Notes: generated from the sequence alone by a model not told the origin. A stretch of DNA of 54,081 nt from Cecembia rubra (GCF_003014575.1 NZ_PYGF01000006.1:223137-277217); one strand, 5' to 3'. Positions 17,984 to 26,594 are shown, counted from the stretch's first letter. Translations and numbers: made by a program.

Positions 17984-19353
17984 TGGTCAAGTCACTGCTT
18001 TATCATAAAAAGCCCTTTTTCTGGTTCCTTTTCCATATTGGATTGGGGGTGGTTTCTGCTTTTTCCCCTTTCCCATTGATTGCATTTTTTTATGCTTTTC
18101 TTTTACTTTCATCTCCTTTGCTCTTTAAAAAACAACCAGTGGATGCCCCCTTATCCTACCTGATTGTTTATTTGTCTTCCTTTGAACTGATTGCCCGAAT
18201 GGCCCAAACTTCTCCTTTTATACCTTATGAATTGGGCAAGTATTTGTTGATGGCGTTATTGATTTTGGGGATACTGAAAGGCAGTAATAAGGGAATAATT
18301 GGTTTAGTGCTGCTGCTTTTACTTGTACCAGCATTATTTTATGATTTGTCTGGACAAGTTAGAGAAGTAGATATAAGGTTCAATCTTTTTGGAGCCTTTA
18401 ATGTGGGATTAGCCATTTGGTATTTTTCCAAACAAAAGTTTACGCCTCAAGGATTCCATCAAATCATCATCTTGTTGACATTACCTTTGGTCAGCGCCTT
18501 GGCTTTTACGGTATTTAAAACACCTGATTTGGATAGCATAGAATTTACCTTAGGGGCGAATTTTGATACCACAGGGGGCTTTGGTTCCAATCAGGTTGCT
18601 ACTGCTTTTGGTTTGGGAATGTTGTTGAGTTTTTATCTTTGGTTGAATCAAGTATCCATTGCGGGAAAGCGGTGGATAGACCTCTTTCTGGTCATGCTAT
18701 TTACTTTTCAAGGCTTATTGAGTTTTTCCAGAGGAGGCATGATAGGAGGGGCCATAGGAATTGCTGTCATACTGTTTTTTATGACAAAAGTTTCCAAAAA
18801 ATCTTTGGCCCATATACAATTTAGAAAGGCTCAAAAATACTTTTTGCCTGCATTACTTTTTCTAGGTCTCAGCGTAGTGATTGCCAACACTGTAACTGGA
18901 GGGAATTTATTGTTAAGATATCAAGGAGAAACTGCTGGTACGCTGAGTGGAAATAAGGAAAAAACTCTGAATACTTTAACAACGAACCGTTTTGATATTT
19001 TTTTAAGTGATTTGGAGTTAATCGAAGATTTTGGCTTTTTAGGAGTTGGCGCTGGTGCATCCAGGTACTTAAGAAAAGAACATAATGGAGTCGTCGCGCA
19101 TGTGGAGATAAGCCGTCTGATTGCAGAACATGGAATTTTTGGTATTTTCTTTATTGTTGTTGTGATTGTATTGTTTTTCAAGGTTTATAAAAGCCCTAAT
19201 GACAATCTATATAAAAGTATTTTATTAGCTTTTTTGGTAGTGGGCTGGTACACTACCTTTCATGCTGCCACCCGAACTTATATTACTCCACTTCTGATGG
19301 GTTTAAGCACGATTTATATTGTTTATGGTCAAGGTACTGTATCTAGGAAATAA
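17983..19353 (+). CDS. O-antigen polymerase/ligase-like membrane protein (Wzy/WaaL family)
   Basis: A 456-residue inner-membrane protein with roughly ten to twelve hydrophobic helices and a long periplasmic loop in its second half, as in the Wzy_C/O-antigen ligase superfamily. The segment GLLSFSRGGMIGGAIGIAV carries the SRG patch common in this family, and the region around GVGAGASRYLRKEHNGVVAHVEISRLIAEHGIFG matches the loop with a histidine before the final helices. It most likely polymerises the repeat unit, given the Wzx and Wzc-like partners. A ligase role cannot be excluded from sequence alone. Confidence 0.82.
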   Translation: MVKSLLYHKKPFFWFLFHIGLGVVSAFSPFPLIAFFYAFLLLSSPLLFKKQPVDAPLSYLIVYLSSFELIARMAQTSPFIPYELGKYLLMALLILGILKGSNKGIIGLVLLLLLVPALFYDLSGQVREVDIRFNLFGAFNVGLAIWYFSKQKFTPQGFHQIIILLTLPLVSALAFTVFKTPDLDSIEFTLGANFDTTGGFGSNQVATAFGLGMLLSFYLWLNQVSIAGKRWIDLFLVMLFTFQGLLSFSRGGMIGGAIGIAVILFFMTKVSKKSLAHIQFRKAQKYFLPALLFLGLSVVIANTVTGGNLLLRYQGETAGTLSGNKEKTLNTLTTNRFDIFLSDLELIEDFGFLGVGAGASRYLRKEHNGVVAHVEISRLIAEHGIFGIFFIVVVIVLFFKVYKSPNDNLYKSILLAFLVVGWYTTFHAATRTYITPLLMGLSTIYIVYGQGTVSRK

Positions 19354-20338
19354 ATTTTTTGCTTACAAGAAAGTGAAAAGTGTACTAGAGACGCTAGAGC
19401 CTTTGTTAGGGGAGTTTTGTGAAGTCAAAACAGCCTCTTCTCAAAAAAATCAAGGGCTTAGGTTTGCAGATATGGTTTTCCATTTTTTTAGATATGGTTT
19501 GAGCTCGGATAAGATCATTATCGATGTGTATTCCACTTTGGCTTTCCAATACGCATTTATTTTAGGAATCCTGGCTCATATTTTTGGAAAACCTTATGTC
19601 CTGTCTTTACATGGTGGAAACTTACCCAATCGGTATCAGGTAAGCTCAAAAAAAGTTAAATGGCTTTTTAATAGAGCCTGTCATATCATCGCCCCCTCCC
19701 ATTACTTGGCTGATTTTTTTAACCAACAAGGCTTTCAGGTTCAGGTAATCCCAAATATTATTCCACTCTCAGAATATCCCTATTACCAAAGGAAAAGTAT
19801 CCGTCCAAGGATTTTGGCTATAAGGGGCTTTGGAAATCCGTATAATCCCCTGATGACTTTAAAAGCGGTCCATTTATTGAAAGATCAGGTTCAAGACCTG
19901 AAAGTATTGATGCTCGGCAATCCGGAGGAGCCTCATTATCCGGAAGTCATGAACTTTATTTATGGTCATGGCTTAGAAGGCATCGTAGAAGTAAGGCCCA
20001 AAATGCCCAAAAATGAATGGATCGCTTTAAGTAAGGATTATGATATCATGGTATCCAATCCTCTGATTGACAATACGCCTATCAGCCTAATTGAAGGGAT
20101 GGCCTTAGGGATGTGTGTGGTCAGTACCAAGGTGGGAGGAGTGCCTTATTTGGTATCTGAAAAAGAATGTGCTTTGGTAGATTCAGATGATGCAACAGGA
20201 TTAAGCCAAGCGATTTTGAGCATCCTTCAGGATGCTGGGTATGCACAGCAATTAAGTAGAAATAGTAGGGAAAAGGCTGAGGAGTTTGATTGGGAAAACA
20301 TAAAGCCTCTTTGGATGAAAATATTGACTGAAAGTTAA
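19325..20338 (+). CDS. Glycosyltransferase family 4
   Basis: A 337-residue GT-B enzyme overlapping the end of the polymerase gene by 29 bases. I start at the ATG at 19325 (MVKVLYLGNKF); a TTG two codons earlier is possible. Recognisable parts are PYVLSLHGGNLPNRYQ, IIAPSHYLADFF and NTPISLIEGMALGMCVVSTKVGGVP, the GT4 donor-site region. The N-terminal loop is short, as in smaller capsule transferases. Confidence 0.85.
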   Translation: MVKVLYLGNKFFAYKKVKSVLETLEPLLGEFCEVKTASSQKNQGLRFADMVFHFFRYGLSSDKIIIDVYSTLAFQYAFILGILAHIFGKPYVLSLHGGNLPNRYQVSSKKVKWLFNRACHIIAPSHYLADFFNQQGFQVQVIPNIIPLSEYPYYQRKSIRPRILAIRGFGNPYNPLMTLKAVHLLKDQVQDLKVLMLGNPEEPHYPEVMNFIYGHGLEGIVEVRPKMPKNEWIALSKDYDIMVSNPLIDNTPISLIEGMALGMCVVSTKVGGVPYLVSEKECALVDSDDATGLSQAILSILQDAGYAQQLSRNSREKAEEFDWENIKPLWMKILTES

Positions 20339-20341
20339 GCA

Positions 20342-21652
20342 ATGAACCTGTTTTTTAAAATTTTGGAATGGCAAGGTTACCCTATGGTAAAGGCTATAAA
20401 TGACCTACTTTCTGTCCAATCCTTGGAAGCACCCTCATTTGACGAATGGGTAAAAGGACAAAGAGAAAAGCAATTTGATTTTTTTAAGAAAAATAATGCT
20501 TTCTATCAATCTTTCCTTTCAAGAAATGGAGGAGATAAAGCCTTCTTTAAAGCTCCAATTCTTTCCAAACGCGAGGTTCAGAGACCTTTAATGGAATTGA
20601 TTTCGACACCTTTTATTGGTAAAAAATTATTTGTCAATAATACCTCAGGTTCTTCTGGTACTCCATTTTTCTTTGCCAAGGACAAATATGCCCATGCCAT
20701 GACCTGGGCCTTGATCAGGGACCGCTATCGTTGGCATGGAATAGAATATGGAAAATCCCTTCAAGCCCGATTCTATGGGATTCCTTTAAAAGGAAAAAAA
20801 TATTATATAGAGAAGATAAAAGACTTGATCGCCACTCGGGTCCGCTTCCCTGTGTTTGACTTGTCCGAAGAAAAGCTTTGGGAATTTATTGAACGCTTTA
20901 AAAAGCTGCCATTTGAATACCTCAATGGATACACCAGTTCCCTGGTCTATTTTGCGGAATTCTGCATCGAAAATAAGATTGTCTTAAAAGACATATGCCC
21001 TACCTTGAAAGTCTGCTTTCCTACCTCTGAAATGTGTTCTCCGCAGGATAGGAAAATTATGGAAAAAGGTTTTGGAGTGAGGGTAGCTGTTGAATATGGG
21101 GCTGCTGAAATGGATGTTATCGCTTATGAAGACCAAGACGGTGATTGGATTGTTTCAAATGAAAATGTATTTCTGGAAATCGTTGATGACAATGGGAATC
21201 CTGTTCCTAACGGACAAGAGGGAAGGATTATATTAACCTCCCTGTATAACCAAGCCATTCCATTGTACAGATATGAAGTAGGGGATATTGGCATTATCCG
21301 ACCAGAAAGAAAGGGGAAATATCAAGTATTGGAAAAATTGATCGGTAGAACCAATGAATTTGCAATCCTTCCCAGTGGAAGGAAGGTACCTGCCTTAACA
21401 TTCTATTACATTACCAAGACTTTGATTCAGGAGCAGTTTAAAATCAAGGAATTTGTGATCAGGCAGACTGGTCAGGATACCTATACCTATGAATATGTGG
21501 CGGATAAGGAACTCACATCAGCGGTAAAAGAAAGTATTTTGGAAGCAATGAACACCTATCTAGAAACTGGTTTGAAAGCCAAATTCGAAAAAAGAGATTT
21601 TATCGAAAGAGGCAGAACAGGGAAGTTGAAACAGTTTTTTAGGGAGTTTTAA
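20342..21652 (+). CDS. CapK/PaaK-like AMP-forming ligase family protein
   Basis: A 436-residue member of the phenylacetate-CoA ligase-like branch of adenylate-forming enzymes, found in many capsule loci (CapK). The nucleotide-binding loop NNTSGSSGTPFFF lies near residue 100, EYGAAEMDVIAYE near residue 250 is the usual A5-type motif, and LYRYEVGDIGII is the A7/A8-type hinge region. The C terminus (RTGKLKQFFREF) carries the conserved lysine-containing end. It begins three bases after the preceding stop and abuts the next start. A function in activating an acid that decorates the polymer is plausible but not established for this family. Confidence 0.82.
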   Translation: MNLFFKILEWQGYPMVKAINDLLSVQSLEAPSFDEWVKGQREKQFDFFKKNNAFYQSFLSRNGGDKAFFKAPILSKREVQRPLMELISTPFIGKKLFVNNTSGSSGTPFFFAKDKYAHAMTWALIRDRYRWHGIEYGKSLQARFYGIPLKGKKYYIEKIKDLIATRVRFPVFDLSEEKLWEFIERFKKLPFEYLNGYTSSLVYFAEFCIENKIVLKDICPTLKVCFPTSEMCSPQDRKIMEKGFGVRVAVEYGAAEMDVIAYEDQDGDWIVSNENVFLEIVDDNGNPVPNGQEGRIILTSLYNQAIPLYRYEVGDIGIIRPERKGKYQVLEKLIGRTNEFAILPSGRKVPALTFYYITKTLIQEQFKIKEFVIRQTGQDTYTYEYVADKELTSAVKESILEAMNTYLETGLKAKFEKRDFIERGRTGKLKQFFREF

Positions 21653-22900
21653 ATGAAAATCCTCTATTTCTACCAATATTTTTCTACCCCCAAAGGTTCC
21701 TGGGGTACACGCGTATATGAGTTTGCCAAGGAGTGGGTGGCACAGGGTCATGAAGTGACCGTTGTCAGCAGCATCTATTCCAAGTCGGATCTTAGGGCTG
21801 AAAAATGGGTGGAGGATCAAGTGTTTGATGGAATTCGGGTTAAGGTTTTGAATGTACGGATAGATAATAAGCAATCTTTTCTCAAAAGAATCTGGTCCTT
21901 TGTAGCCTATGCTTTGCTATCTTCCTATTATGCATTGACAATTAAGGCAGATGTTGTGGTCGCTTCTTCAGGTCCGATTACGGCGTGGTTACCGGGTTTG
22001 TTAGCGAGATTTCTCAGAGGACGAAAATTAATTTTGGAAGCCAGGGATTTATGGCCGGAAGGGGCTATAGAATTGGGTATCATAAAAAACCCCATAGTTA
22101 AAAGGTTAGCTTATGCCTTTGAAAATTTTTCCTATCAAGCAGCAAATGGGATTGTAGGCTTATCTCCAGGCATGCAATCCCATATTGCTGCTAAGGCACC
22201 CCAAAGGCCTGTGATTTCAGTAACCAATGCCGCAAATATTAAACTCTTTGCATCCAAACAGAATTTCCAGCATCCCTATTTGATTCCTGAAAAATATGCT
22301 ATCTACACGGGTAACATTGGAGAAGTCAATAATTCCCGCTGGTTGTTGGAAGCGGCCAAAGTTTTACAATCCAAAGGAAGATCCGATATCAAAATAGTGC
22401 TGATTGGTGAAGGACAACAAAGGGAAGTATTGGTGGATGAGGCTAAATCTTTAGGTTTAACCAATTTTATTCATATTGGATTGATGCCCAAGTCTGAATT
22501 GGTTTCTTTGGTGCAACATGCCATGGCTTCTTTGGTTCCTCTGAAAGGAACGCCTGTTTTGGATACCTCCTCCCCCAATAAGTTTTTTGAGTCCTTGGCA
22601 GCTGGAGTACCGGTAATCCAAAATACCAAAGGCTGGATGAAGGATTTTCTGGAGATAAATCAAGTAGGGTTTACTCTTGACCCGAATAATTCAGAAGCAT
22701 TAGCAAACCTCCTGATCGAACTGGATGCCAAGAAGTCCCTTAAAGTTTCTCTTGGCGAAAGGGCCAAAAGTCTTGCAGCGGAGCAGTTTGATAAAAAAAT
22801 CCTAGCAAAGGAAATGTTGGATTTTATTATTGACCCAAAATGTGTGTACTCCTCACCGGTTACTCCGGCTTCCTCGGAAAAATCATCTTTGAACAATTGA
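21653..22900 (+). CDS. Glycosyltransferase family 4, WbuB-like
   Basis: A 415-residue GT-B enzyme resembling WbuB-type transferases of N-acetylfucosamine. The N terminus KILYFYQYFSTPKGSWGTRVYEFAKEW is characteristic of this subgroup, as are LILEARDLWPEGAIELGI and VPLKGTPVLDTSSPNKFFESLAAGVPVI. Its last 61 bases overlap the sugar-nucleotide reductase gene, a common pairing: the reductase would make the deoxy-amino sugar. The exact donor is inferred from similarity of motif and context. Confidence 0.85.
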   Translation: MKILYFYQYFSTPKGSWGTRVYEFAKEWVAQGHEVTVVSSIYSKSDLRAEKWVEDQVFDGIRVKVLNVRIDNKQSFLKRIWSFVAYALLSSYYALTIKADVVVASSGPITAWLPGLLARFLRGRKLILEARDLWPEGAIELGIIKNPIVKRLAYAFENFSYQAANGIVGLSPGMQSHIAAKAPQRPVISVTNAANIKLFASKQNFQHPYLIPEKYAIYTGNIGEVNNSRWLLEAAKVLQSKGRSDIKIVLIGEGQQREVLVDEAKSLGLTNFIHIGLMPKSELVSLVQHAMASLVPLKGTPVLDTSSPNKFFESLAAGVPVIQNTKGWMKDFLEINQVGFTLDPNNSEALANLLIELDAKKSLKVSLGERAKSLAAEQFDKKILAKEMLDFIIDPKCVYSSPVTPASSEKSSLNN

Positions 22901-23733
22901 AGAGCACTTCTATTCCCGTTCAGACCTTGGGAAAGGGAAAGGAAGTTGATTTTCAGGCCGATTTGAGCGAATCCATTCCTGAATTACCTCCTTTTGATCG
23001 GGTGATCCATGTGGCAGGGAAGGCGCATATCTATCCGAAAACAGAAGCGGAGAAGCAGGGGTTTTTTACTGTCAATGAAAAGGGAACCATCCATCTTTGT
23101 CAGGCCCTGGAGAAATCGGGGGCTTTGCCAAAACAGTTCGTGTTTATCTCTACGGTCGCGGTGTATGGAAGGGAGTTTGGAATAAGAATAACAGAGGAGG
23201 AACCCTTATTGGGAGATACGCCTTATGCCCTGAGCAAGATCCGTGCGGAGGAATTTCTGCAAGCCTGGGGCAAGCAGCATGGGGTGAAAATTCTGATCTT
23301 GCGTTTGCCCCTGATCGCAGGGCCCAATCCTCCCGGAAATCTGGGAAAGATGATGCAGGCCATTCCCAAGGGCAGGTACCTGAGTATTGGTGGAGGGAAG
23401 GCCAGGAAAAGTATGGTGTTGGCGTCCGATGTGGCGGAATTGATTGTGAAGTCGGAGGAGGCAGAGGGAATTTATAATCTGACGGATGGAATTCATCCAT
23501 CTTTCCGTGAACTGGAGGAGCTTATTTGTCGCCATTACCAAGTAGCCTTACCGAAAATTTTGCCTTTGGGGGTGGCGAAGGTGCTGGGAAGGGTGGGAGA
23601 TTTCCTGCCTTTTTCGCCTGTAAATAGCAGCACCATTGATAAAATGACCCTGGATCTGACTTTTGATGACAGCAAGGCGAGGAGGGAGTTAGGATGGAGA
23701 CCACGGAGCGTCTTGGACCACCTTTTTGAATGA
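22840..23733 (+). CDS. NAD-dependent sugar-nucleotide epimerase/reductase (WbpV-like)
   Basis: A 297-residue short-chain dehydrogenase of the extended type. The NAD-binding loop is LLTGYSGFLGKIIFEQL at the very start. The catalytic triad is visible as FVFISTVAVYG (Ser/Thr) and TPYALSKIRAE (Tyr-x3-Lys). In polysaccharide loci these proteins usually reduce the 4-keto group of UDP-4-keto-6-deoxy-GlcNAc to give UDP-QuiNAc or UDP-FucNAc, which a PNPT such as the one at 27070 may then load on undecaprenyl phosphate. The start lies 61 bases inside the previous gene. The TGA stop is followed within four bases by a TTAACCACAAAG repeat. Confidence 0.85.
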   Translation: MCVLLTGYSGFLGKIIFEQLKSTSIPVQTLGKGKEVDFQADLSESIPELPPFDRVIHVAGKAHIYPKTEAEKQGFFTVNEKGTIHLCQALEKSGALPKQFVFISTVAVYGREFGIRITEEEPLLGDTPYALSKIRAEEFLQAWGKQHGVKILILRLPLIAGPNPPGNLGKMMQAIPKGRYLSIGGGKARKSMVLASDVAELIVKSEEAEGIYNLTDGIHPSFRELEELICRHYQVALPKILPLGVAKVLGRVGDFLPFSPVNSSTIDKMTLDLTFDDSKARRELGWRPRSVLDHLFE

Positions 23734-23737
23734 TTTT

Positions 23738-24120
23738 AACCACAAAGCGCAAAGAAGACTCAAGATACAAGAACCAAGAATCAAGACACAAACGAGAAGC
23801 GAGAGACGAGACAAGGACACAGGAAGAAAGACTAGTTAACGGAGTATCTTTGAGCCAGTACACAACTTGTCTGGTATATACGGAAATCAAACTTGCTGCT
23901 CTTTGTACCTTTCGAGGTAAAATAAAAAAACCACGAATTACACTAATTTCACAAACTATATAGGCTCAACAGCTGTAAATTCTCTTGATGTTTTTTCATT
24001 ATTTTAGGCAGCTGTGGGAAAAAGATTTGGCGCGGAGCTTTCGAATTTTCACGAACCCCAAATAGAAGAGAGAGGCAAGACTCAAGAGGCATAAATAGTT
24101 TCCGTAACAATCTTTTACGT
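23738..24120. repeat. Dispersed repeat unit, diverged copy 1
   Basis: The unit starts with AACCACAAAGCGCAAAGAAG and continues as a purine-rich degenerate stretch of AAGAnnCAAGA-like blocks (about 23755-23835). A core follows with CAGCTG near 23975, TGATGTTTTTTCATTATTTT and GCTTTCGAATTTTCACGAACCCC. The same order of parts recurs at 26555-26950 with many substitutions. No open reading frame of credible composition lies in it. Confidence 0.7.
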
Positions 24121-24212
24121 TTTCCTTTCCACTAATAAAAAAACAAGAAGCTATTACCGAGTCTTCAATTAAACTATTGGAACGATAAATATCTAAGAAG
24201 GCAGGGGGGAAT

Positions 24213-24312
24213 GACGACGGACCGGGCCGGCTCCGGCCTTGCGCGCTGATAGGATTCCGTCGTCTTGACTTTTTTGGTTACTTTTTGTGTCAAGACAAAA
24301 AGTGACTGAAGG
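24213..24312. repeat. GC-rich composite palindromic element (MITE- or REP-like)
   Basis: GACGACGGA (24213-24221) pairs exactly with TCCGTCGTC (24256-24264) and encloses a GC-rich loop (CCGGGCCGGCTCCGG). Directly after it, GTCTTGAC (24262-24269) pairs with GTCAAGAC (24289-24296). GTTACTTTTTGT also pairs with ACAAAAAGTGAC at 11 of 12 positions, so two exclusive folds are possible. The composition is unlike the AT-rich surroundings. No coding capacity is seen. Confidence 0.6.
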
Positions 24313-24390
24313 GAAAAAGAAAAAATTACCTCTGACGAGTTAAAATTTATTATCTGTTGAAAAATAAATAGTTGTTCTTTGAGAAAAATT

Positions 24391-24420
24391 TTTAGTGTTC
24401 TTAGTGCCCTTCGTGGTTAA
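24391..24420. repeat. Half copy of the TTAACCAC repeat
   Basis: TTTAGTGTTCTTAGTGCCCTTCGTGGTTAA is the right arm of the repeat family, without a nearby left arm. It ends ten bases before the acyltransferase ATG, as the 5507-5604 copy ends four bases before neuC. Confidence 0.65.
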
Positions 24421-24430
24421 TAAATAATAC

Positions 24431-25630
24431 ATGAATTATATACAGATCTTCCGGCGTACCACCAATTCCAAAAATTTCGTCGCGGAAATTGACGGGCTAC
24501 GGTTTTTTGCCATTATCACGGTGATACTTTTCCACCTGAACACTGCCTATGTGAAGGAACTGGGCATGAGCATGGGGGAATGGTCAGCCATGGTAGGTAC
24601 CAAATCCATTACCGATCTGGGTTGGTGGATGATACGTCTGGACCTGGGGGTGAAGGTGTTCTTCTCCATCTCTGGCTTTATCCTTGCCATCCCTTTTATT
24701 AATCAATACTATTTCCAGGGCAGGAAAGTGGATATTGGGGATTACCTTTACCGCCGATTGACCAGACTGGAACCTCCATTCATTGTATCCTTAGTGATTT
24801 TCTTTATTGCCCAGTTAATCCTCTGGCAACAGGATTTGTTGGAAATGCTGCCGCATTTTCTCTCTGGATTGCTTTACCTGCATGTCTTCAGTTACGGTTA
24901 CCCCAATCTCATTAATCCTGTTACCTGGAGCTTGGAGACAGAAGCACAGTTTTATTTGATCCTTCCCTTATTGGTTTTGCTGATTTTTAGGTTGAAAAGT
25001 CAAGTCGGAAGGACATTGTTGTTTATGAGCTTTATGGCGGTATCCATATTCTTTAGGGGATACACCTTATCTGCCGGGTTGAGCCATATCGGCAGTTCCA
25101 TTTTGGTGTATTTTGTGAATTTTGGAACAGGGATCATTTTTGCCTTGATCTACATGCATTACAGGGACTTTTTTTCGAAGCAAAGGCATTTGTTGTATGA
25201 CCTAGTGACGGTCTTAGCCATTTTGGGTGTATTCTGGTTCTACAAGCCGCAGGCTTATTGGTTGAACAACCTGGTTTTTAACCTGTCTGTATTGGCTTTG
25301 TTTGTGGGGGTGTTTAAGGGCACGGTGTCGAATTGGCTCTTTACAAGGCCCATAATTTACCTGATTGGTGGGATGTGTTATACCATTTACCTGCTACACT
25401 ATGCCTTTTTTCATGTATTGGTTAAGTTTTCTGTAGGAATCAGTACGGGTGTGGGCTATTGGGCGGATTTTGGGGTACAGTTTCTGTTTTTGTTTCCGGT
25501 GATGTTGTTAGTGTCGGCTGTTTTTTACCTCCTAATCGAAAAGCCCTGTATGGATAAGTCCTGGCCTTCGAGGTTGTATGCTTATTTGAACCACAAAGCG
25601 CACGAAGGAACACGAAGAAGCGAGAGATGA
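24431..25630 (+). CDS. Acyltransferase family 3 membrane protein (OafA-like)
   Basis: A 399-residue inner-membrane protein with about ten hydrophobic helices, of the family that O-acetylates surface polysaccharides. The N terminus EIDGLRFFAIITVILFHLN has the catalytic-region His of the family, and YLYRRLTRLEPPFIVSLV has the conserved R-x10-like arginine patch. The last 14 residues (LNHKAHEGTRRSER) are encoded by a TTAACCACAAAG repeat, so the natural tail was probably replaced when the repeat entered, which also supplies the stop codon. Nothing essential seems lost, since the final helix is complete. It may acetylate the polymer made by the upstream cluster. Confidence 0.87.
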   Translation: MNYIQIFRRTTNSKNFVAEIDGLRFFAIITVILFHLNTAYVKELGMSMGEWSAMVGTKSITDLGWWMIRLDLGVKVFFSISGFILAIPFINQYYFQGRKVDIGDYLYRRLTRLEPPFIVSLVIFFIAQLILWQQDLLEMLPHFLSGLLYLHVFSYGYPNLINPVTWSLETEAQFYLILPLLVLLIFRLKSQVGRTLLFMSFMAVSIFFRGYTLSAGLSHIGSSILVYFVNFGTGIIFALIYMHYRDFFSKQRHLLYDLVTVLAILGVFWFYKPQAYWLNNLVFNLSVLALFVGVFKGTVSNWLFTRPIIYLIGGMCYTIYLLHYAFFHVLVKFSVGISTGVGYWADFGVQFLFLFPVMLLVSAVFYLLIEKPCMDKSWPSRLYAYLNHKAHEGTRRSER

Positions 25631-25784
25631 GAAGCTGGAGATGAGCTGCGGGAAGCGAGAGACAAGAGAAAGATACAAGACTAGTTCACAGAATATCCTT
25701 GAGTCTCTCCACAATTTGCCTGGTAAATACAGGGATCAAACTTGGTATTCTTGGTGGCCTTAGTGGTAATAAACCTCTCAATTA
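25590..25784. repeat. TTAACCAC repeat with purine-rich tail, copy A
   Basis: It begins AACCACAAAGCGCACGAAGGAACACG inside the acyltransferase 3' end and runs through degenerate GAGAGACGAGAAGC-like blocks. It ends with the right-arm sequence CTTGGTGGCCTTAGTGGTAATAA just before a small GxxExxY gene. Downstream copies B and C share this design but differ in the number of purine-rich blocks. Confidence 0.75.
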
Positions 25785-26104
25785 ATGAATATGGTAGATC
25801 AGGAAATCATTTTTAAGAAAGTCTTAGATGCTGGCTATAAGGTTGACATTTTGGTAGAGGAGTCAATTATTCTCGAACTTAAAGTAGTGGATGAATTTAA
25901 TCCTGTCCACATGGCTCAAATTTTAACATACCTCAAACTTTCAGGTAACAGATTAGGCTTGTTGGTCAATTTTAATGTCAAATTACTTAAATACGGCCTT
26001 AAAAGAGTTGTTCTATGAAAAAGATCTTCGTGCTCTTGGTGCACTTTGTGGTAGAAATTTTTTAAACCACAAAGCACACGAAGGAACACGAAGAAGCGAG
26101 AGAC
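25652..26104. repeat. 453-bp tandem duplication, copy 1
   Basis: Line-by-line comparison shows these bases to be identical to 26142-26594, at a constant offset of 490. The unit carries part of the purine-rich tail, the right repeat arm, the complete small GxxExxY gene, and the following left repeat arms. Perfect identity indicates a very recent event, or an assembly artefact. Confidence 0.9.
25785..26018 (+). pseudogene. GxxExxY family protein, internally deleted, copy 1
   Basis: A 77-residue frame. The C-terminal two thirds ([58 protein letters not shown]) match the conserved C-terminal half of GxxExxY proteins, which are normally about 125 residues. The N-terminal piece [20 protein letters not shown] resembles the usual start of the family. 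The intervening 45-50 residues, including the name-giving GPGLLESVYE-type motif, are missing, so the frame was kept while the signature was lost. It is either a decayed gene or a mini-derivative. GxxExxY function is not known. Repeat arms touch both ends of the gene. Confidence 0.75.
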
Positions 26105-26141
26105 GAGAAGCTGGAGATGAGCTGCGGGAAGCGAGAGACGA

Positions 26142-26594
26142 GAAGCGAGAGACAAGAGAAAGATACAAGACTAGTTCACAGAATATCCTTGAGTCTCTCC
26201 ACAATTTGCCTGGTAAATACAGGGATCAAACTTGGTATTCTTGGTGGCCTTAGTGGTAATAAACCTCTCAATTAATGAATATGGTAGATCAGGAAATCAT
26301 TTTTAAGAAAGTCTTAGATGCTGGCTATAAGGTTGACATTTTGGTAGAGGAGTCAATTATTCTCGAACTTAAAGTAGTGGATGAATTTAATCCTGTCCAC
26401 ATGGCTCAAATTTTAACATACCTCAAACTTTCAGGTAACAGATTAGGCTTGTTGGTCAATTTTAATGTCAAATTACTTAAATACGGCCTTAAAAGAGTTG
26501 TTCTATGAAAAAGATCTTCGTGCTCTTGGTGCACTTTGTGGTAGAAATTTTTTAAACCACAAAGCACACGAAGGAACACGAAGAAGCGAGAGAC
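26142..26594. repeat. 453-bp tandem duplication, copy 2
   Basis: Exact second copy of 25652-26104. It is followed at once by a third TTAACCAC arm with a shorter purine-rich tail and then by the diverged unit at 26555-26950. Differences begin at position 26595 (A instead of G). Confidence 0.9.
26275..26508 (+). pseudogene. GxxExxY family protein, internally deleted, copy 2
   Basis: Identical in sequence to the copy at 25785-26018, including the loss of the central 45-50 residues that carry the family signature. It lies in the second unit of the 453-bp tandem duplication. The five bases before it and the sequence after its stop are repeat arms, so its expression would depend on a promoter outside the unit or in the repeat. 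No promoter is evident. Confidence 0.75.

Larger units (their letters stand above)
24121..24430. other. Non-coding stretch with a GC-rich palindromic element
   Basis: No gene is seen. The stretch contains the GC-rich stem-loop and paired inverted repeats at 24213-24312 (annotated separately) and a half copy of the TTAACCAC repeat at 24391-24420, which ends ten bases before the acyltransferase start codon. Confidence 0.6.

Noticed and set aside
23097-23541. Long open frames on both strands inside the WbpV-like reductase gene
   Set aside because: They lie wholly inside a well-supported coding region of higher GC content, and their translations are low in hydrophobic core residues and rich in Gly, Arg or Pro.
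23730-23963. 77-codon plus-strand frame after the reductase gene
   Set aside because: It is built from the purine-rich repeat (Arg/Lys/Glu-rich translation) and begins within the preceding stop region; no family resemblance.
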